From: Staphylococcus massiliensis CCUG 55927
Lineage (GTDB): Bacteria > Bacillota > Bacilli > Staphylococcales > Staphylococcaceae
NCBI RefSeq assembly: GCF_000298075.1
Contig: NZ_JH815593.1
Location: forward strand, 441,013-494,067
Direction: 5' to 3'
DNA length: 53,055 nucleotides
The first letter of the stretch is position 1. The number at the start of each line of letters is the position of its first letter. The notes beneath the pieces were generated by a model. That model saw only the letters and a program-made list of their open reading frames with translations, was not told the origin of the DNA and searched no databases. Positions 1-10,029 of the stretch are shown here, piece after piece. A program made the translations under genes and the position numbers.

Positions 1-1
1 G

Positions 2-35
2 AAGCCACCTTGGTATGCTTACCAAGGTGGCTTTT
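2..35. terminator. Strong hairpin terminator at the window edge
   Basis: A perfect 14-bp inverted repeat (2-15 with 20-33) is followed by a T run on the plus strand. It probably ends a gene lying left of the window and may also stop the minus-strand transporter transcript that ends at 44. The sequence on the left side that would show a minus-strand T tract is cut off. Confidence 0.8.
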
Positions 36-43
36 GTTAATTA

Positions 44-742
44 TTATTTTGAATCTTTTACCATATTTTTTCTATAAAGGGCTTTTGCTATATAACCAAA
101 CGGAACATTCAATACAGTAGCGACTAGTTTAAGAATATATGTTGTTATAAAGATTTCGATTATTGCTTCGTTCGGTAGGGGACCGCCATAAAACGCTATG
201 AGCACGAATAACGCAGTATCAATAATTGAACTGATTGCTGTACTACCATACGCACGAATGATAAATGTCTTATCTGAACTAAATACTTTCTTAATCAGTG
301 CGAATATGAAAACATCAATATGTTGTCCAATGATATATGCAATAATTGAACCTAACGCGATACGGGGTACGAGACCAAAGATTGTTTTCATTGCGTCTTG
401 AGCAACGTCTGCGCTTGCTGGATGGAACATTAATGATAATTGCATGACGATTATCATGACGATAGTAGAACTAAATCCTAACCATACTGCTTTTTTAGCG
501 TCCTTACGACCGTAAATATCATTTAAGATATCTGTTGCTAAATAAATAGAAGCGAACATGACATTACCTAACGTGGCTGAAATCGTGAATATATCGACCG
601 TTTTAATGACTTGCATGTTGGCAATAATAGTACCAAATGCAACCCAAACGAATAAACCTTGTTTACCGAAAAATTTATACATACTAACCATTAAAATAAA
701 CGTAACGAGAAATGAAATGACACCTAATATTTCATTCGACAT
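44..742 (-). CDS. yhhQ: Queuosine precursor transporter, YhhQ/DUF165 family
   Basis: A 232-residue integral membrane protein with about six hydrophobic segments and the small-polar, glycine-rich pattern of the YhhQ (VUT/DUF165) family. The family takes up queuosine precursors such as preQ0/preQ1 for modification of the tRNA wobble base. The open frame extends upstream to 892, but the start at 742 is chosen because an AGGAGG ribosome site (751-756) lies just before it and the upstream part is occupied by a preQ1 riboswitch. It is transcribed divergently from the zinc-finger gene. The adjacent preQ1 aptamer strongly supports the substrate assignment. Confidence 0.9.
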   Translation of the reverse strand: MSNEILGVISFLVTFILMVSMYKFFGKQGLFVWVAFGTIIANMQVIKTVDIFTISATLGNVMFASIYLATDILNDIYGRKDAKKAVWLGFSSTIVMIIVMQLSLMFHPASADVAQDAMKTIFGLVPRIALGSIIAYIIGQHIDVFIFALIKKVFSSDKTFIIRAYGSTAISSIIDTALFVLIAFYGGPLPNEAIIEIFITTYILKLVATVLNVPFGYIAKALYRKNMVKDSK

Positions 743-750
743 TTTAAAAC

Positions 751-790
751 CTCCTAAATTTTGATAGTGCGGGTGTTTAGAAACCGCAAA
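751..790 (-). promoter_or_regulatory. preQ1-I riboswitch of the yhhQ leader
   Basis: Read on the minus strand, a short GCGG/CCGC stem (787-784 with 772-769) closes a pyrimidine/A loop. An A-rich tail follows and runs directly into the ribosome binding site. CUAAA in the loop can pair with UUUAG that overlaps the AGGAGG site, giving the H-type pseudoknot of class I preQ1 riboswitches. Ligand binding would then hide the ribosome site, so control is probably translational. The gene downstream, a queuosine precursor transporter, is the expected target. The assignment is from structure by eye; no covariance model was run. Confidence 0.8.
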
Positions 791-803
791 ATTCAACTCA
801 TCA

Positions 804-832
804 ATTTTAGTTGATATTGGCGATAAAATCAA
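804..832 (-). promoter_or_regulatory. Probable sigma-A promoter of yhhQ
   Basis: On the minus strand TTGATT (832-827) and TAAAAT (809-804) are separated by 17 bp. This places the transcription start near 797, just ahead of the preQ1 aptamer. Confidence 0.55.
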
Positions 833-854
833 TAGGCTTTTAAAGCAAGATAAT

Positions 855-883
855 CTGCAAAAATAGAACTCAAATGATATAAT
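855..883 (+). promoter_or_regulatory. Promoter of the zinc-finger gene
   Basis: A perfect TATAAT (878-883) preceded by TG (extended -10) has a weak -35 (CTGCAA, 855-860) at 17 bp. Transcription should start near 890. The ATG at 882 lies inside this -10 box and therefore cannot be the translation start of a message made here. Confidence 0.65.
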
Positions 884-908
884 GTATAACAATAAAGGAG
901 TGACAATT

Positions 909-1094
909 ATTCTAACTTTTGAAGAGAAAAAAGCGATTCAGTCAATTGATAAATTAATGAATCAATATTGTCATAGATGTTTACTAAAGACACACCTTAG
1001 AAAAGCGTATGGTAAGACACATGCACATCAGTTTTGCATCAGTGAATGTTCAGTCGGTAAACAGATTAAACAATTAGGAAACGAATTACAATAG
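909..1094 (+). CDS. Small zinc-finger protein, apparent ATT start
   Basis: A protein of about 61 residues with a CxxC pair, an HxH, and a final CxxxC, in the arrangement of a small zinc-binding domain. I recall a Bacillus/Staphylococcus family of this kind (DUF2602/YpmP-like) but am not sure of the name. The frame is open from an ATG at 882, but that ATG is inside the promoter. The only good ribosome site, AAAGGAG at 894-900, points to an ATT codon at 909 (or 906), as no ATG, GTG or TTG is placed correctly. The next gene, cvfC, starts 11 bp downstream, and its ribosome site touches this stop codon, so the two are co-transcribed. Confidence 0.75.
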   Translation: MLTFEEKKAIQSIDKLMNQYCHRCLLKTHLRKAYGKTHAHQFCISECSVGKQIKQLGNELQ

Positions 1095-1104
1095 GAGGCC
1101 ATGT

Positions 1105-2214
1105 ATGGAGATTTTACGTGTAGAACCAACACCAAGTCCGAATACGATGAAGATTGTACTGAATGAACATAGAGAAGGTAACCAATCTGATACGTATTCA
1201 TCAGTTAATGAAAATAACCCTCAATTTATCAATGATTTACTTGAGTTAGAAGGGGTTAGATCTATATTTCACGTTATGGACTTCTTAGCTATAGATAAAA
1301 AACCTAAATTTGAGTGGGATGATGTATTACCTCAAATTACGTCAACTTTAAATGAAGAAAATCAAACAAATGAAACGCAGCCTGAAGAAAATTATGGTGA
1401 AATTAAAGCTGAAGTTTTAATGTTTAAAGGTATACCTTATCAAGTTAAATTGACGACTAAACAAGATGAGAAGCGTAAACAGTTACCTGAAATGTTTATT
1501 GATAGTATGATGGCTGCTCAAAAAGATGAAGACAACATTGTATTTCAACGTAAATGGGAAGATTTAGGTAGCCGTTATGGTGACATTGATGACGTTATGG
1601 ATGAAGTTCATGAGGAGATTATTGCCCTTTATCCTGAAAGTCGTTTACAAGAACTTGTTAAGGATGCGAAAGAAACAGATGTTGTTATACCTGAGAAAGT
1701 ATACAAACATGTAACGTTAGATGAATATAAAAATAGTGAGGACTGGAAAGAAAGACTACGTATGTTAAATGCTTTTCCAAAGCCTACTGAAGAAGACATT
1801 CCATTATTAAGTTATGCTTTAGATGAAGAAAAGGTTCCACTTCGTCGTGAAGCTGTTGTATTATTAGGAATGATTGAAGATAAAAATATCTTAGAATATA
1901 TTTATAAAGGATTACATGATAAAAGTCCTGCTGTAAGACGTACTGCGGGTGATTGTTTAAGTGACCTTGGTTATAAAGAAGCTTTACCTGAAATGGTTAA
2001 AGCTTTAGATGATCCTCAAAAAATCGTTCGTTGGCGTGCAGCAATGTTTATCTTTGATGAAGGTAACCAAGATCAACTTGAAGCGTTAAAAGCGCATGCG
2101 GATGACCCTGCTTACGAAGTTAAATTACAAATTGAAATGGCAATTACACGAATTGAAAACGGTGAAGAAGCATTAGGTTCCGTATGGAAGCAAATTGCTA
2201 ATCGAAATAAATAA
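1105..2214 (+). CDS. cvfC: Conserved virulence factor C (Nfu N-terminal domain plus HEAT repeats)
   Basis: A 369-residue cytosolic protein. Residues 1-90 resemble the N-terminal domain of Nfu/NifU-type iron-sulfur scaffold proteins (TPSPNTMK motif). The C-terminal part (about 230-360) shows repeated helical HEAT-like units with regularly placed RR/AA pairs. This layout is that of staphylococcal CvfC, described as affecting virulence gene expression by an unknown mechanism. There is no CxxC cluster-binding motif of the Nfu C-terminal domain, so it is not itself a classical Fe-S scaffold. It sits between the zinc-finger gene and brxA in one short operon; the AGGAGG at 1093-1098 fixes the start. 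Confidence 0.88.
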   Translation: MEILRVEPTPSPNTMKIVLNEHREGNQSDTYSSVNENNPQFINDLLELEGVRSIFHVMDFLAIDKKPKFEWDDVLPQITSTLNEENQTNETQPEENYGEIKAEVLMFKGIPYQVKLTTKQDEKRKQLPEMFIDSMMAAQKDEDNIVFQRKWEDLGSRYGDIDDVMDEVHEEIIALYPESRLQELVKDAKETDVVIPEKVYKHVTLDEYKNSEDWKERLRMLNAFPKPTEEDIPLLSYALDEEKVPLRREAVVLLGMIEDKNILEYIYKGLHDKSPAVRRTAGDCLSDLGYKEALPEMVKALDDPQKIVRWRAAMFIFDEGNQDQLEALKAHADDPAYEVKLQIEMAITRIENGEEALGSVWKQIANRNK

Positions 2215-2232
2215 AATGGAGTGATTAATCAT

Positions 2233-2670
2233 ATGAATCCATATGAAGCATATATGAAAGAAATCGCAAAACCAATGCGTGAAGAACTTGTTCAAAATAA
2301 CTTTAAAAGTTTAGAAACTAAAGAAGACGTCTCTACTTACATGAATCATGTAGGCGAAGATGAAACAACATTTGTTGTTATTAATTCGACATGTGGTTGT
2401 GCTGCTGGCTTAGCGCGTCCCGCAGCTGTTACAGTGGCTGAACAAAATGATAAGAAGCCAGATCACAAAGTAACGGTATTTGCTGGGCAAGATAAAGAAG
2501 CTACTGAAGAAATGCGTAACTTTATCCAACAAGTACCTTCAAGCCCTTCATTCGCATTATTTAAAGGACAAAATCTTGTACACTTTATTCCAAGAGAGCA
2601 TATTGAAGGCCGCGATATTCAAGATATTTGCATGGACATCAAAGAAGCATTTGATACACATTGTTCATAA
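2233..2670 (+). CDS. brxA: Bacilliredoxin BrxA/BrxB family (YphP-like)
   Basis: A 145-residue thioredoxin-fold protein with the signature CGC at residues 54-56. In Bacillus and Staphylococcus these proteins remove bacillithiol from oxidised protein thiols (de-bacillithiolation), with BSH as the low-molecular-weight thiol. The ATG at 2233 is preferred over the in-frame GTG at 2221 because TGGAGTGA at 2217-2224 is spaced for 2233. It lies 18 bp after cvfC in the same operon and is followed by a terminator. BrxA and BrxB paralogues are hard to tell apart without alignment. Confidence 0.9.
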   Translation: MNPYEAYMKEIAKPMREELVQNNFKSLETKEDVSTYMNHVGEDETTFVVINSTCGCAAGLARPAAVTVAEQNDKKPDHKVTVFAGQDKEATEEMRNFIQQVPSSPSFALFKGQNLVHFIPREHIEGRDIQDICMDIKEAFDTHCS

Positions 2671-2687
2671 TTCAATCAATTAATTAT

Positions 2688-2736
2688 AACGACTGATATC
2701 CGACGTGACACATTAGTTGGATACAGTCGTTTTTAC
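2688..2736 (+). terminator. Terminator after brxA
   Basis: Complementary arms of about 13 bp with one bulged base (2688-2701 with 2719-2731) are followed by a T run. It ends the zinc-finger/cvfC/brxA unit before thyA. Confidence 0.85.
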
Positions 2737-2774
2737 TAAAATCGTTTATAATGAATTTTAAAGAGGTGAGAGAT

Positions 2775-3728
2775 ATGAATCCTTTCGATAAAAGTTATCA
2801 CGAATTATGTGAGGAAATATTAGAAATAGGGAATAAGCGAGATGACAGAACGAATACGGGAACTATTTCTAAGTTCGGTCATCAATTACGATTTAATTTA
2901 AATCAAGGTTTTCCATTACTTACAACGAAACGAGTTCCTTTTAAACTTGTAGCAACAGAATTAATTTGGTTTATCAAAGGGGACACGAATATCAAATATT
3001 TACTTGAATATAATAATAATATTTGGAACGAGTGGGCTTTTGAAAAGTATGTGAAATCAGACGATTATCAAGGTCCTGATATGACTAACTTCGGACACAG
3101 AGCTTTAGAGGACGAGGCTTTTAAAGCAGTTTACCAAGAACAGATGGAAAAGTTTAAGACACGCATACTTGAAGATGACGCGTTTAGCGAACAATATGGT
3201 GATTTAGGTAATGTTTACGGTAAACAATGGCGTGACTGGGTTGATCAACACGGTAATCACTTTGATCAATTGAAACAAGTGATTGAACAGATAAAGACGC
3301 ACCCTTACTCAAGACGCCATATTGTTTCAGCGTGGAATCCAACTGAGATTGATACGATGGCTCTACCGCCGTGTCATACGATGTTCCAATTTTATGTTCA
3401 AGATAACAAGTTAAGCTGTCAGCTCTATCAAAGAAGTGCAGATATCTTCTTAGGTGTACCATTTAATATTGCGAGTTATAGCTTACTTACGCATCTCGTA
3501 GCGCATGAGTGTGGTTTAGAAGTTGGCGAATTCGTGCATACATTTGGTGACGCACATATTTATTCAAATCATTTAGATGCTGTTCAAACTCAACTCAGTC
3601 GTTCAAGCTATAAACCGCCTAAACTTAAAATACTTACCGACAAATCGATTTTTGATATCGATTATGAGGATCTAAAAATTGAAGGGTACGAATCTCATCC
3701 ATCAATAAAAGCACCGATTGCAGTTTAA
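2775..3728 (+). CDS. thyA: Thymidylate synthase
   Basis: A 317-residue ThyA that converts dUMP and methylene-tetrahydrofolate to dTMP and dihydrofolate. Visible signatures are the nucleophile Cys200 in [12 protein letters not shown], the phosphate-binding Arg pair at 180-181 ([11 protein letters not shown]), and the C-terminal IKAPIAV end. The ATG at 2775 follows AGAGGTGA at correct spacing; the in-frame codon at 2751 has no ribosome site. dfrA follows 19 bp later, so the enzyme that makes dihydrofolate and the one that recycles it are co-expressed. No frameshift or lesion typical of thymidine-dependent small-colony variants is present. Confidence 0.97.
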   Translation: MNPFDKSYHELCEEILEIGNKRDDRTNTGTISKFGHQLRFNLNQGFPLLTTKRVPFKLVATELIWFIKGDTNIKYLLEYNNNIWNEWAFEKYVKSDDYQGPDMTNFGHRALEDEAFKAVYQEQMEKFKTRILEDDAFSEQYGDLGNVYGKQWRDWVDQHGNHFDQLKQVIEQIKTHPYSRRHIVSAWNPTEIDTMALPPCHTMFQFYVQDNKLSCQLYQRSADIFLGVPFNIASYSLLTHLVAHECGLEVGEFVHTFGDAHIYSNHLDAVQTQLSRSSYKPPKLKILTDKSIFDIDYEDLKIEGYESHPSIKAPIAV

Positions 3729-3735
3729 ATTTTAG

Positions 3736-4230
<495 letters not shown>

Positions 4231-4246
4231 CGGAGGATAAAAATTT

Positions 4247-5089
4247 ATGCCACAAAAGATTATAGTTACAGACTCTACTTCGGATTTACCGAAATCGTTT
4301 ATCGAAGAACACGATATTAAAGTCGTACCTTTAAATATCACGATCGACGGTAAAAGTTACGAAGACCAAAATGATATTACTTCAGAATCATATATCAATT
4401 ATTTAACTGAAGGCAAAAGTGATTTAAAGACAAGTCAACCTGCAATTGGTAAGTTCCTTGAGCTTTATGATTCTTATGCAAATCAGGACGTTGAAATTAT
4501 CAGCATTCATTTATCATCATCAATGAGTGGTACGTACCAAACTGCATTACAAGCGAGTGAAATGACGAATACGAAAGTGACAGTCATTGATTCTAAATCC
4601 ATTTCTTTTGGATTGGGCTTTCAAATTCAACATCTCGTTGAATGGGTTAAAGAAGGTTTACCTACAGAAGAAATTATTGAAAAGATGAACCACGTTATTA
4701 AAAACGTTAAAATCTTTGTGATTATAGGTCAATTAAACCAACTTATTAAAGGTGGACGCGTGAGTAAAGCTAAAGGGCTCATTGGTAATCTTATGAAGAT
4801 TAAACCTATTTGCGAAGTTATCGATGGAAAAATTGAAATGGTTCATAACGCTAGAACTTATAACGCATGCATGAAATATATCAAGAAAGAATTACATCAC
4901 TTTGTTGGTAATGATCATATTAAAGCTTTAGGTTTAGCGCATGCGAATGCCGAAGATTTAGTAGAAAAATTTAAAGCACAAATGGAAGAAACTTTCCAAG
5001 TAGATCGAGTGTCAACTAACGTTACTACACCTGTAATTTCTACGCACACTGGTTCTGGCGCACTAGGTGTTGTCGTGCTTAAGTCGTAA
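4247..5089 (+). CDS. fakB2: DegV family fatty-acid-binding protein FakB2
   Basis: A 280-residue DegV-fold protein. FakB proteins present a bound fatty acid to the kinase FakA, giving acyl-phosphate for phospholipid synthesis. Typical features are the N-terminal TDSTSDL motif, the KTSQPA segment, SSxMSGTY, the [10 protein letters not shown] loop, the GGRVSKAKG stretch and the HTGSGALG end. The position directly after dfrA and before msrA is that of FakB2 (oleate-preferring) in S. aureus; the paralogue choice rests on this context and on remembered sequence similarity. The start is fixed by CGGAGG 11 bases upstream. Confidence 0.88.
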   Translation: MPQKIIVTDSTSDLPKSFIEEHDIKVVPLNITIDGKSYEDQNDITSESYINYLTEGKSDLKTSQPAIGKFLELYDSYANQDVEIISIHLSSSMSGTYQTALQASEMTNTKVTVIDSKSISFGLGFQIQHLVEWVKEGLPTEEIIEKMNHVIKNVKIFVIIGQLNQLIKGGRVSKAKGLIGNLMKIKPICEVIDGKIEMVHNARTYNACMKYIKKELHHFVGNDHIKALGLAHANAEDLVEKFKAQMEETFQVDRVSTNVTTPVISTHTGSGALGVVVLKS

Positions 5090-5171
5090 CTTTCCGCTTA
5101 CTCATATTTTAAAATAGCATTTCGAAAAGCAACATGTTAATTTTAAATCAAGCAAACTAAGGAGGGATTTT

Positions 5172-5699
5172 ATGGCATATGCAACACTTGCTGGTGGTTG
5201 TTTTTGGTGTATGGTAAAACCATTTGATTCATTCGATGGTGTACATGCTGTGATTTCAGGTTACAGTGGTGGCCATACCGATAATCCTACCTATGAAGAA
5301 GTTTGTACCAATCAAACTGGACACGTTGAGGCAGTTCAAATAGAATTTGACCCAGATGTTATCAGTTATGAAGAAATCTTACGTAATTATTTTAAAACGT
5401 TTGACCCTACAGATAATAAAGGTCAATTTTTCGACCGTGGTGAAAGTTATGAGCCTGTCATTTTTTACCACTCGGAAGAACAGTTAGATACTGCTCGAGA
5501 AGTCATCGAAGATATCGATCAGCAAGGTATCTTTGATAAACCTATCGTTACACCTGTGAAACCTTATAAGAACTTTTATGAGGCAGAATCATATCATCAA
5601 GATTATTATAAAAAGAATCCGATGCACTACAACCAGTATCAAAATGGTTCAGGTCGTAAAGCGTTTATTGAAAAGCATTGGGGGCGTTCAAATGATTAA
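5172..5699 (+). CDS. msrA: Peptide methionine-(S)-sulfoxide reductase
   Basis: A 175-residue MsrA that reduces the S-epimer of methionine sulfoxide. The catalytic Cys10 lies in the GGCFWC signature with Cys13 nearby. The GYSGG and ESYHQDYY motifs of the substrate pocket are present. An AAGGAGG site precedes the ATG. It opens an msrA-msrB-crr-yozE unit; its last 8 bases overlap the start of msrB, so the two stereospecific reductases are translationally coupled. Confidence 0.95.
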   Translation: MAYATLAGGCFWCMVKPFDSFDGVHAVISGYSGGHTDNPTYEEVCTNQTGHVEAVQIEFDPDVISYEEILRNYFKTFDPTDNKGQFFDRGESYEPVIFYHSEEQLDTAREVIEDIDQQGIFDKPIVTPVKPYKNFYEAESYHQDYYKKNPMHYNQYQNGSGRKAFIEKHWGRSND

Positions 5700-6120
5700 G
5701 AAGAATAAAGCAGATTTAAATGAAATGGAGTACTTAGTGACTCAAGAGGACGGTACTGAACCGCCTTTTCAAAATGAATATTGGAATCACTTCGAAGAGG
5801 GTATATATGTAGATAAGCTCTCAGGCAAACCATTATTTACATCTAAAGATAAGTTTGAGTCTGATTGTGGTTGGCCGAGCTTTTCAAAATCATTAGATGA
5901 TGACGAAATTGTTGAACTCGTTGATAAATCATTTGGCATGGTTAGAACGGAAGTTCGTTCTGAAGGTAGTAATAGTCATTTAGGGCACGTCTTCCATGAT
6001 GGACCTAAAGAAAAGGGTGGCCTACGTTATTGCATCAATTCTGCTGCGATACAGTTTATCCCGTATGACAAACTTGAAGAACTTGGATATGGCGATTTAA
6101 TCCCATATTTTAAACAATAA
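5692..6120 (+). CDS. msrB: Peptide methionine-(R)-sulfoxide reductase
   Basis: A 142-residue MsrB for the R-epimer of methionine sulfoxide. Catalytic Cys114 lies in [11 protein letters not shown]; Cys59 in SDCGWPSF is the usual partner cysteine; SHLGHVF supplies active-site histidines. The two CxxC zinc-binding pairs found in many MsrB proteins are absent, so this is the zinc-free form. The true start is the ATG at 5692, overlapping msrA, after a GGGGGCG ribosome site; the longer frame from 5578 is not used. Confidence 0.95.
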   Translation: MIKKNKADLNEMEYLVTQEDGTEPPFQNEYWNHFEEGIYVDKLSGKPLFTSKDKFESDCGWPSFSKSLDDDEIVELVDKSFGMVRTEVRSEGSNSHLGHVFHDGPKEKGGLRYCINSAAIQFIPYDKLEELGYGDLIPYFKQ

Positions 6121-6131
6121 GGAGAGATATC

Positions 6132-6632
6132 ATGTTTAAAAAATTATTTGGCAAAAACGAAGAAGTTGATAAAAACTTAGAAATCTATGCACCGATGTCG
6201 GGCTCATATGTAAATATTGAAGATATTCCTGACCCAGTTTTCGCTCAGAAAATGATGGGTGAAGGATTTGGTATTAAACCTAACGATGGGACAGTTGTAT
6301 CACCAATTAATGGTACAGTTGACAATGTTTTTCCAACGAAGCATGCGATTGGTTTAAAGTCTGAGAATGGCCTTGAATTACTCGTTCATATCGGTTTAGA
6401 TACTGTTCAATTAAATGGTGAAGGCTTTGAAACACTTGTAGAAAGTGGCGATACAGTTGAAGTCGGCACACCTATCTTAAAATTCGATGTATCATATATT
6501 AATGAAAACGCGAAATCTATTATTTCACCAGTTATTATCACTAACACTGATGCATTAGAGTCTGTGAACGTTAATCAATTAGAAACACTTACTAAAGGTG
6601 AAACTAAAGTCATTGACGTGACGATGCAATAA
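6132..6632 (+). CDS. crr: PTS glucose-type EIIA domain protein
   Basis: A 166-residue stand-alone EIIA(Glc)-like protein. His86 in LVHIGLDTV is the phosphorylated residue and His71 its partner, as in Crr. It receives phosphate from HPr and passes it to an EIIB domain. The cognate EIIBC is not in the window, so the sugar cannot be named. An AGGAGA site precedes the ATG, and the stop overlaps the start of yozE by one base. Linkage to msrAB is a staphylococcal arrangement. Confidence 0.9.
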   Translation: MFKKLFGKNEEVDKNLEIYAPMSGSYVNIEDIPDPVFAQKMMGEGFGIKPNDGTVVSPINGTVDNVFPTKHAIGLKSENGLELLVHIGLDTVQLNGEGFETLVESGDTVEVGTPILKFDVSYINENAKSIISPVIITNTDALESVNVNQLETLTKGETKVIDVTMQ

Positions 6633-6853
6633 TGAAAGATTATTCATTTTACCAGTTCATAATGGCTGTCAGAAATCGACCTAATGAAGAGGGTCGTTTT
6701 GCTGAAATGGTTTATAATGATTTGTCGTTCCCTAAACAAGAAAGTGACTTTAACGTCTTATCGGACTACATTGAAACGTCGTCTGATATTACGTTATCAA
6801 TGTCAGTTTTCGATGATTTATATGAAGAATATCAAGAATGGTTAAAATTCTAA
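6632..6853 (+). CDS. yozE: YozE family protein (SAM-like helical domain)
   Basis: A 73-residue acidic protein with the YozE family pattern (SFYQF...R, FP...DF..LS.Y). The family has a small SAM-like fold of unknown function. It is translationally coupled to crr (stop and start overlap) and followed by a terminator. Confidence 0.85.
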   Translation: MKDYSFYQFIMAVRNRPNEEGRFAEMVYNDLSFPKQESDFNVLSDYIETSSDITLSMSVFDDLYEEYQEWLKF

Positions 6854-6872
6854 TGTAGCATGATTCATATAT

Positions 6873-6907
6873 GAACAGGGGCGTTTAGAAGTCCCTGTTC
6901 TTATTTT
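6873..6907 (+). terminator. Terminator after yozE
   Basis: Arms GAACAGGG and CCCTGTTC flank a 12-base loop, then a T-rich tail. It separates the msrA-yozE unit from ctpA. Confidence 0.85.
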
Positions 6908-6938
6908 GTATGACCTTAAGTGTTAGGAAGTGAATGAA

Positions 6939-8414
6939 ATGCAGAATCAATCCCACAATGAAAAGCAACAAGAAGATAGCAATGCTAACTTACATAATCG
7001 TAATATGATGCACATATCTAAATTTCGATATATCTTAACAATCTTACTTACTATTATTCTTACTTCCTTTATACTTTTAGCAATCTTATTTGTTGGTACT
7101 AAAGGATTTACCATCTTTACGAGCAAGCAGAGTGGCCAAACGGCTAAAATCCAACAGGTCTATAATATGCTTGATCGCAACTACTATAAAAATTTCGACA
7201 ATGATAAAGTTATTGATCAAAGTATCAAGGGCATGGTTAAAGGATTAGATGACCCTTATTCTGAATATATGACTAAAAAAGAGACTGAAAAGTTTACAGA
7301 AGATGTTTCAGGTGACTTTGTTGGAATTGGCGCTGAAATGCAGAAGAAACATGATGAGCTCATGGTAACAAGCCCGATTAAAGGTTCTCCTGCAGAAAAA
7401 TCAGGTCTTATGCCTAAAGATGTCGTATTAAAAGTTGATCACAAATCGATTAAGGGTAAGGCTTTTGAAGAAGTGGTCAATTCAATCAGAGGTGAAAAGG
7501 GTACGGACGTGACGTTAACGATTAAGCGTGGCGGCGAGACGAAAGATATTACGATCACACGTGATGAAATTCATGTTGATAGTGTTACCTATGAGAAGAA
7601 AGGTAAAGTCGGCGTCTTTACGATTAATAAATTCCAAGAAGATACCTCTAAAGAATTGAAACTCGCGATTAAGAAAGCGCATAAACAAGGCGTTCGAGAC
7701 ATCGTCCTTGATTTACGTAACAACCCTGGAGGCTTGCTCGATGAAGCTGTGAAGATGAGTAATATCTTCATTGAAAAGAACAAAACTGTCGTCAAGCTTC
7801 AAAAAGGTAATCAAAAAGAAGCTGTTAAAACGACGATCGATCCTCTTAAAGAAGCGAAAGATATGAACGTTTCAATTTTAGTGAATAAGGGTTCTGCGAG
7901 TGCCTCTGAAGTCTTTACTGGTGCTATGAAGGATTACGGACTTGCGAAAGTGTACGGTGAAACAACATTTGGTAAGGGCATTGTCCAAACTACGCACGAG
8001 TTTAAAGATGGATCGTTACTTAAGTTTACTGAAATGAAATGGTTAACACCGAAAGAACATTATATTCACAAGAAGGGTATTAAACCTGATGTGAACATTA
8101 AGTCGCCTCGTTATCAATCATTAGACCTCATACCTGATGATAAGACGTTTAAAGTTGGTGACAAAGGTAAGAATGTGAAGTCGATTAAAATTGGTTTAGA
8201 AGCGCTTGGTTATTACAAGGGCGACGATAAACCAGTATTTGATAAAGACTTAGAACAAGCCATCATGACATTCCAACAGGATGAAAAGATAGAGTTGACA
8301 GGAACGTTTGATAAAGAGACAAATGAACGCTTCACTGAGAAACTTGTTGAAAAGGCTAATAAGCATGATGCAGTGTTAGATCAATTATTAAAACAAGTTA
8401 AATCTAAGGAGTGA
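6939..8414 (+). CDS. ctpA: Carboxy-terminal processing protease (S41) with PDZ and peptidoglycan-binding domains
   Basis: A 491-residue membrane-anchored serine protease. Order: cytosolic Asn/Gln-rich tail 1-27, one transmembrane helix about 29-53, PDZ domain about 118-205, S41 catalytic domain with Ser321 (in GSASASE) and Lys346 (in FGKG) forming the Ser-Lys dyad, and a C-terminal peptidoglycan-binding-1 domain about 404-470. It would act on the outer face of the membrane near the wall. The ATG at 6939 is chosen over a GTG at 6930 because AGGAAG at 6925-6930 is correctly spaced for it. The GNAT gene follows closely. Confidence 0.93.
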   Translation: MQNQSHNEKQQEDSNANLHNRNMMHISKFRYILTILLTIILTSFILLAILFVGTKGFTIFTSKQSGQTAKIQQVYNMLDRNYYKNFDNDKVIDQSIKGMVKGLDDPYSEYMTKKETEKFTEDVSGDFVGIGAEMQKKHDELMVTSPIKGSPAEKSGLMPKDVVLKVDHKSIKGKAFEEVVNSIRGEKGTDVTLTIKRGGETKDITITRDEIHVDSVTYEKKGKVGVFTINKFQEDTSKELKLAIKKAHKQGVRDIVLDLRNNPGGLLDEAVKMSNIFIEKNKTVVKLQKGNQKEAVKTTIDPLKEAKDMNVSILVNKGSASASEVFTGAMKDYGLAKVYGETTFGKGIVQTTHEFKDGSLLKFTEMKWLTPKEHYIHKKGIKPDVNIKSPRYQSLDLIPDDKTFKVGDKGKNVKSIKIGLEALGYYKGDDKPVFDKDLEQAIMTFQQDEKIELTGTFDKETNERFTEKLVEKANKHDAVLDQLLKQVKSKE

Positions 8415-8424
8415 CGCTTTTCAC

Positions 8425-8931
8425 ATGAGAATCGCAACAGAGAAAGACATCAAAGCTATTATGCATATTACAGATCAAGCAAAATCTTTAATGAACGATG
8501 ATGATCATTCACAGTGGGATGAACGCTATCCCACTCGTGATGATTTTATGCAAGATATTCAGTTAGAAAATATGTATGTTTATGAAATGGATGAACGCGT
8601 GGTAGGTTATATCGTTATCGATCAAAACCAAGCAAATTGGTATGACCGCTTTGAATGGCCGGTTAACCGCGATGGCGCTTACGTCATTCATCGTTTAGCA
8701 GTCGATACATCTCAAAAAGGTATCGCACAAAAATTAATTTCATTTGCGATAGAATTTGCTTTATCGCATAATAGCACTGTACTACTTACAGATACGCTGT
8801 CGTTAAACCAACGTGCACAACGTTTGTTTAATAAGTTTGGATTTATTAAAGTAGGTGAGACGGTTATTGACGACCCGCCATACGACCACAAAGATCCATT
8901 TTACGTATACTATAAAATACTTAAAGAATAG
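8425..8931 (+). CDS. GNAT family N-acetyltransferase
   Basis: A 168-residue acetyltransferase with the GNAT fold: N-terminal helix region, a VGYIVID strand, the cofactor-binding segment near HRLAVDTSQKGIAQKL, and a C-terminal GFIKVGE strand. The substrate is unknown. It sits between ctpA and murG, with an AAGGAG site overlapping the ctpA stop and a somewhat long 12-base spacing, and is probably co-transcribed with murG. Confidence 0.85.
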   Translation: MRIATEKDIKAIMHITDQAKSLMNDDDHSQWDERYPTRDDFMQDIQLENMYVYEMDERVVGYIVIDQNQANWYDRFEWPVNRDGAYVIHRLAVDTSQKGIAQKLISFAIEFALSHNSTVLLTDTLSLNQRAQRLFNKFGFIKVGETVIDDPPYDHKDPFYVYYKILKE

Positions 8932-8942
8932 AGGTAGTAATT

Positions 8943-10013
8943 ATGGCTAAAATTGCTTTTACAGGCGGCGGTACAATTGGACATGTATCCGTAAATTTAA
9001 GTTTAATTCCAGTTGCTGAAGAAAAAGGCCACGAGGTCTTTTACATAGGTTCAAAGACTGGCATTGAAAAGGAAATGCTTCAAGATAAATTACCTCAAGT
9101 TAAATATATGCCGATTTCAAGTGGTAAGTTACGTCGTTACCTTTCTTTTGAAAACTTGAAAGATGTGTTTAAGGTGTTAAAAGGCGTGCTTGATGCGAGA
9201 CGCATTTTGAAAAAGGAAAAGCCGGATATTTTATTTTCAAAGGGTGGTTTCGTATCCGTGCCGGTTGTAATCGCGGCCAAATCTTTAAACATACCAACTA
9301 TTGTTCATGAATCAGATTTAACACCAGGTTTAGCGAACAAAATTGCGTTGAAATTCGCTAAAAAAATGTATACGACTTTCGAAGATACTGTGAAACATTT
9401 ACCTCAAGATAAAGCTGAGTTCATCGGCGCGACTGTACGTGATGACCTTAAAACAGGTAGCAGACAGAAGGGTTATGATTTAACTAACTTTAATGCTGAT
9501 AAAGAAGTTTTACTTGTTATGGGCGGTAGTTTAGGAAGTAAGAAAATTAACGATGCTATCCGTAATAATCTATCGACGCTACTCGATAAATATCAAATCA
9601 TTCACTTAACTGGTAAAGGTATGAAAGACGATAGTATTTCTCAAAAAGGGTATGTACAATATGAGTTCGTTACGGATGAACTAACAGATTTACTTGCGAT
9701 TACGGACAAAGTTGTATCCCGAGCTGGCTCTAATTCAATTTATGAATTTCTAGTGTTACGCATTCCAATGTTACTAATTCCCCTAGGACTTGATCAATCA
9801 AGAGGCGACCAAATTGATAACGCGAAAAATTTCGTTAAAAAAGGTTACGCTAAAATGTTAAATGAGTCAGATTTAAATGAAGATAGTTTAAATAACGCTT
9901 TAACTGTTTTAGAACAAGAGCACGAGGCAATTGTTGAACAAATGCAAACATTTAAAGAAAGTTATACTAAAGAAGATTTATTCAATAAAATTATGAAAGA
10001 TGCTTTAGAATAA
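8943..10013 (+). CDS. murG: UDP-GlcNAc:lipid I N-acetylglucosaminyltransferase
   Basis: A 356-residue GT28 glycosyltransferase that turns lipid I into lipid II on the inner face of the membrane. The N-terminal TGGGTIGH loop (7-14), the SKGGFVSVPVVIAAK segment, HESDLTPGLANK, GGSLGSK, and the donor-binding SRAGSN...LDQSRGDQ region are all present. The gene stands away from the dcw cluster, as is usual in staphylococci. An AGGTAG site lies 7 bases before the ATG. Confidence 0.96.
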   Translation: MAKIAFTGGGTIGHVSVNLSLIPVAEEKGHEVFYIGSKTGIEKEMLQDKLPQVKYMPISSGKLRRYLSFENLKDVFKVLKGVLDARRILKKEKPDILFSKGGFVSVPVVIAAKSLNIPTIVHESDLTPGLANKIALKFAKKMYTTFEDTVKHLPQDKAEFIGATVRDDLKTGSRQKGYDLTNFNADKEVLLVMGGSLGSKKINDAIRNNLSTLLDKYQIIHLTGKGMKDDSISQKGYVQYEFVTDELTDLLAITDKVVSRAGSNSIYEFLVLRIPMLLIPLGLDQSRGDQIDNAKNFVKKGYAKMLNESDLNEDSLNNALTVLEQEHEAIVEQMQTFKESYTKEDLFNKIMKDALE

Positions 10014-10029
10014 GAGAGGTGTCCTCAAC

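Noticed and set aside
742..892. Longer start for the yhhQ protein (50 extra residues)
   Set aside because: The added part is not membrane-like, has no ribosome site, and covers the promoter and preQ1 riboswitch.
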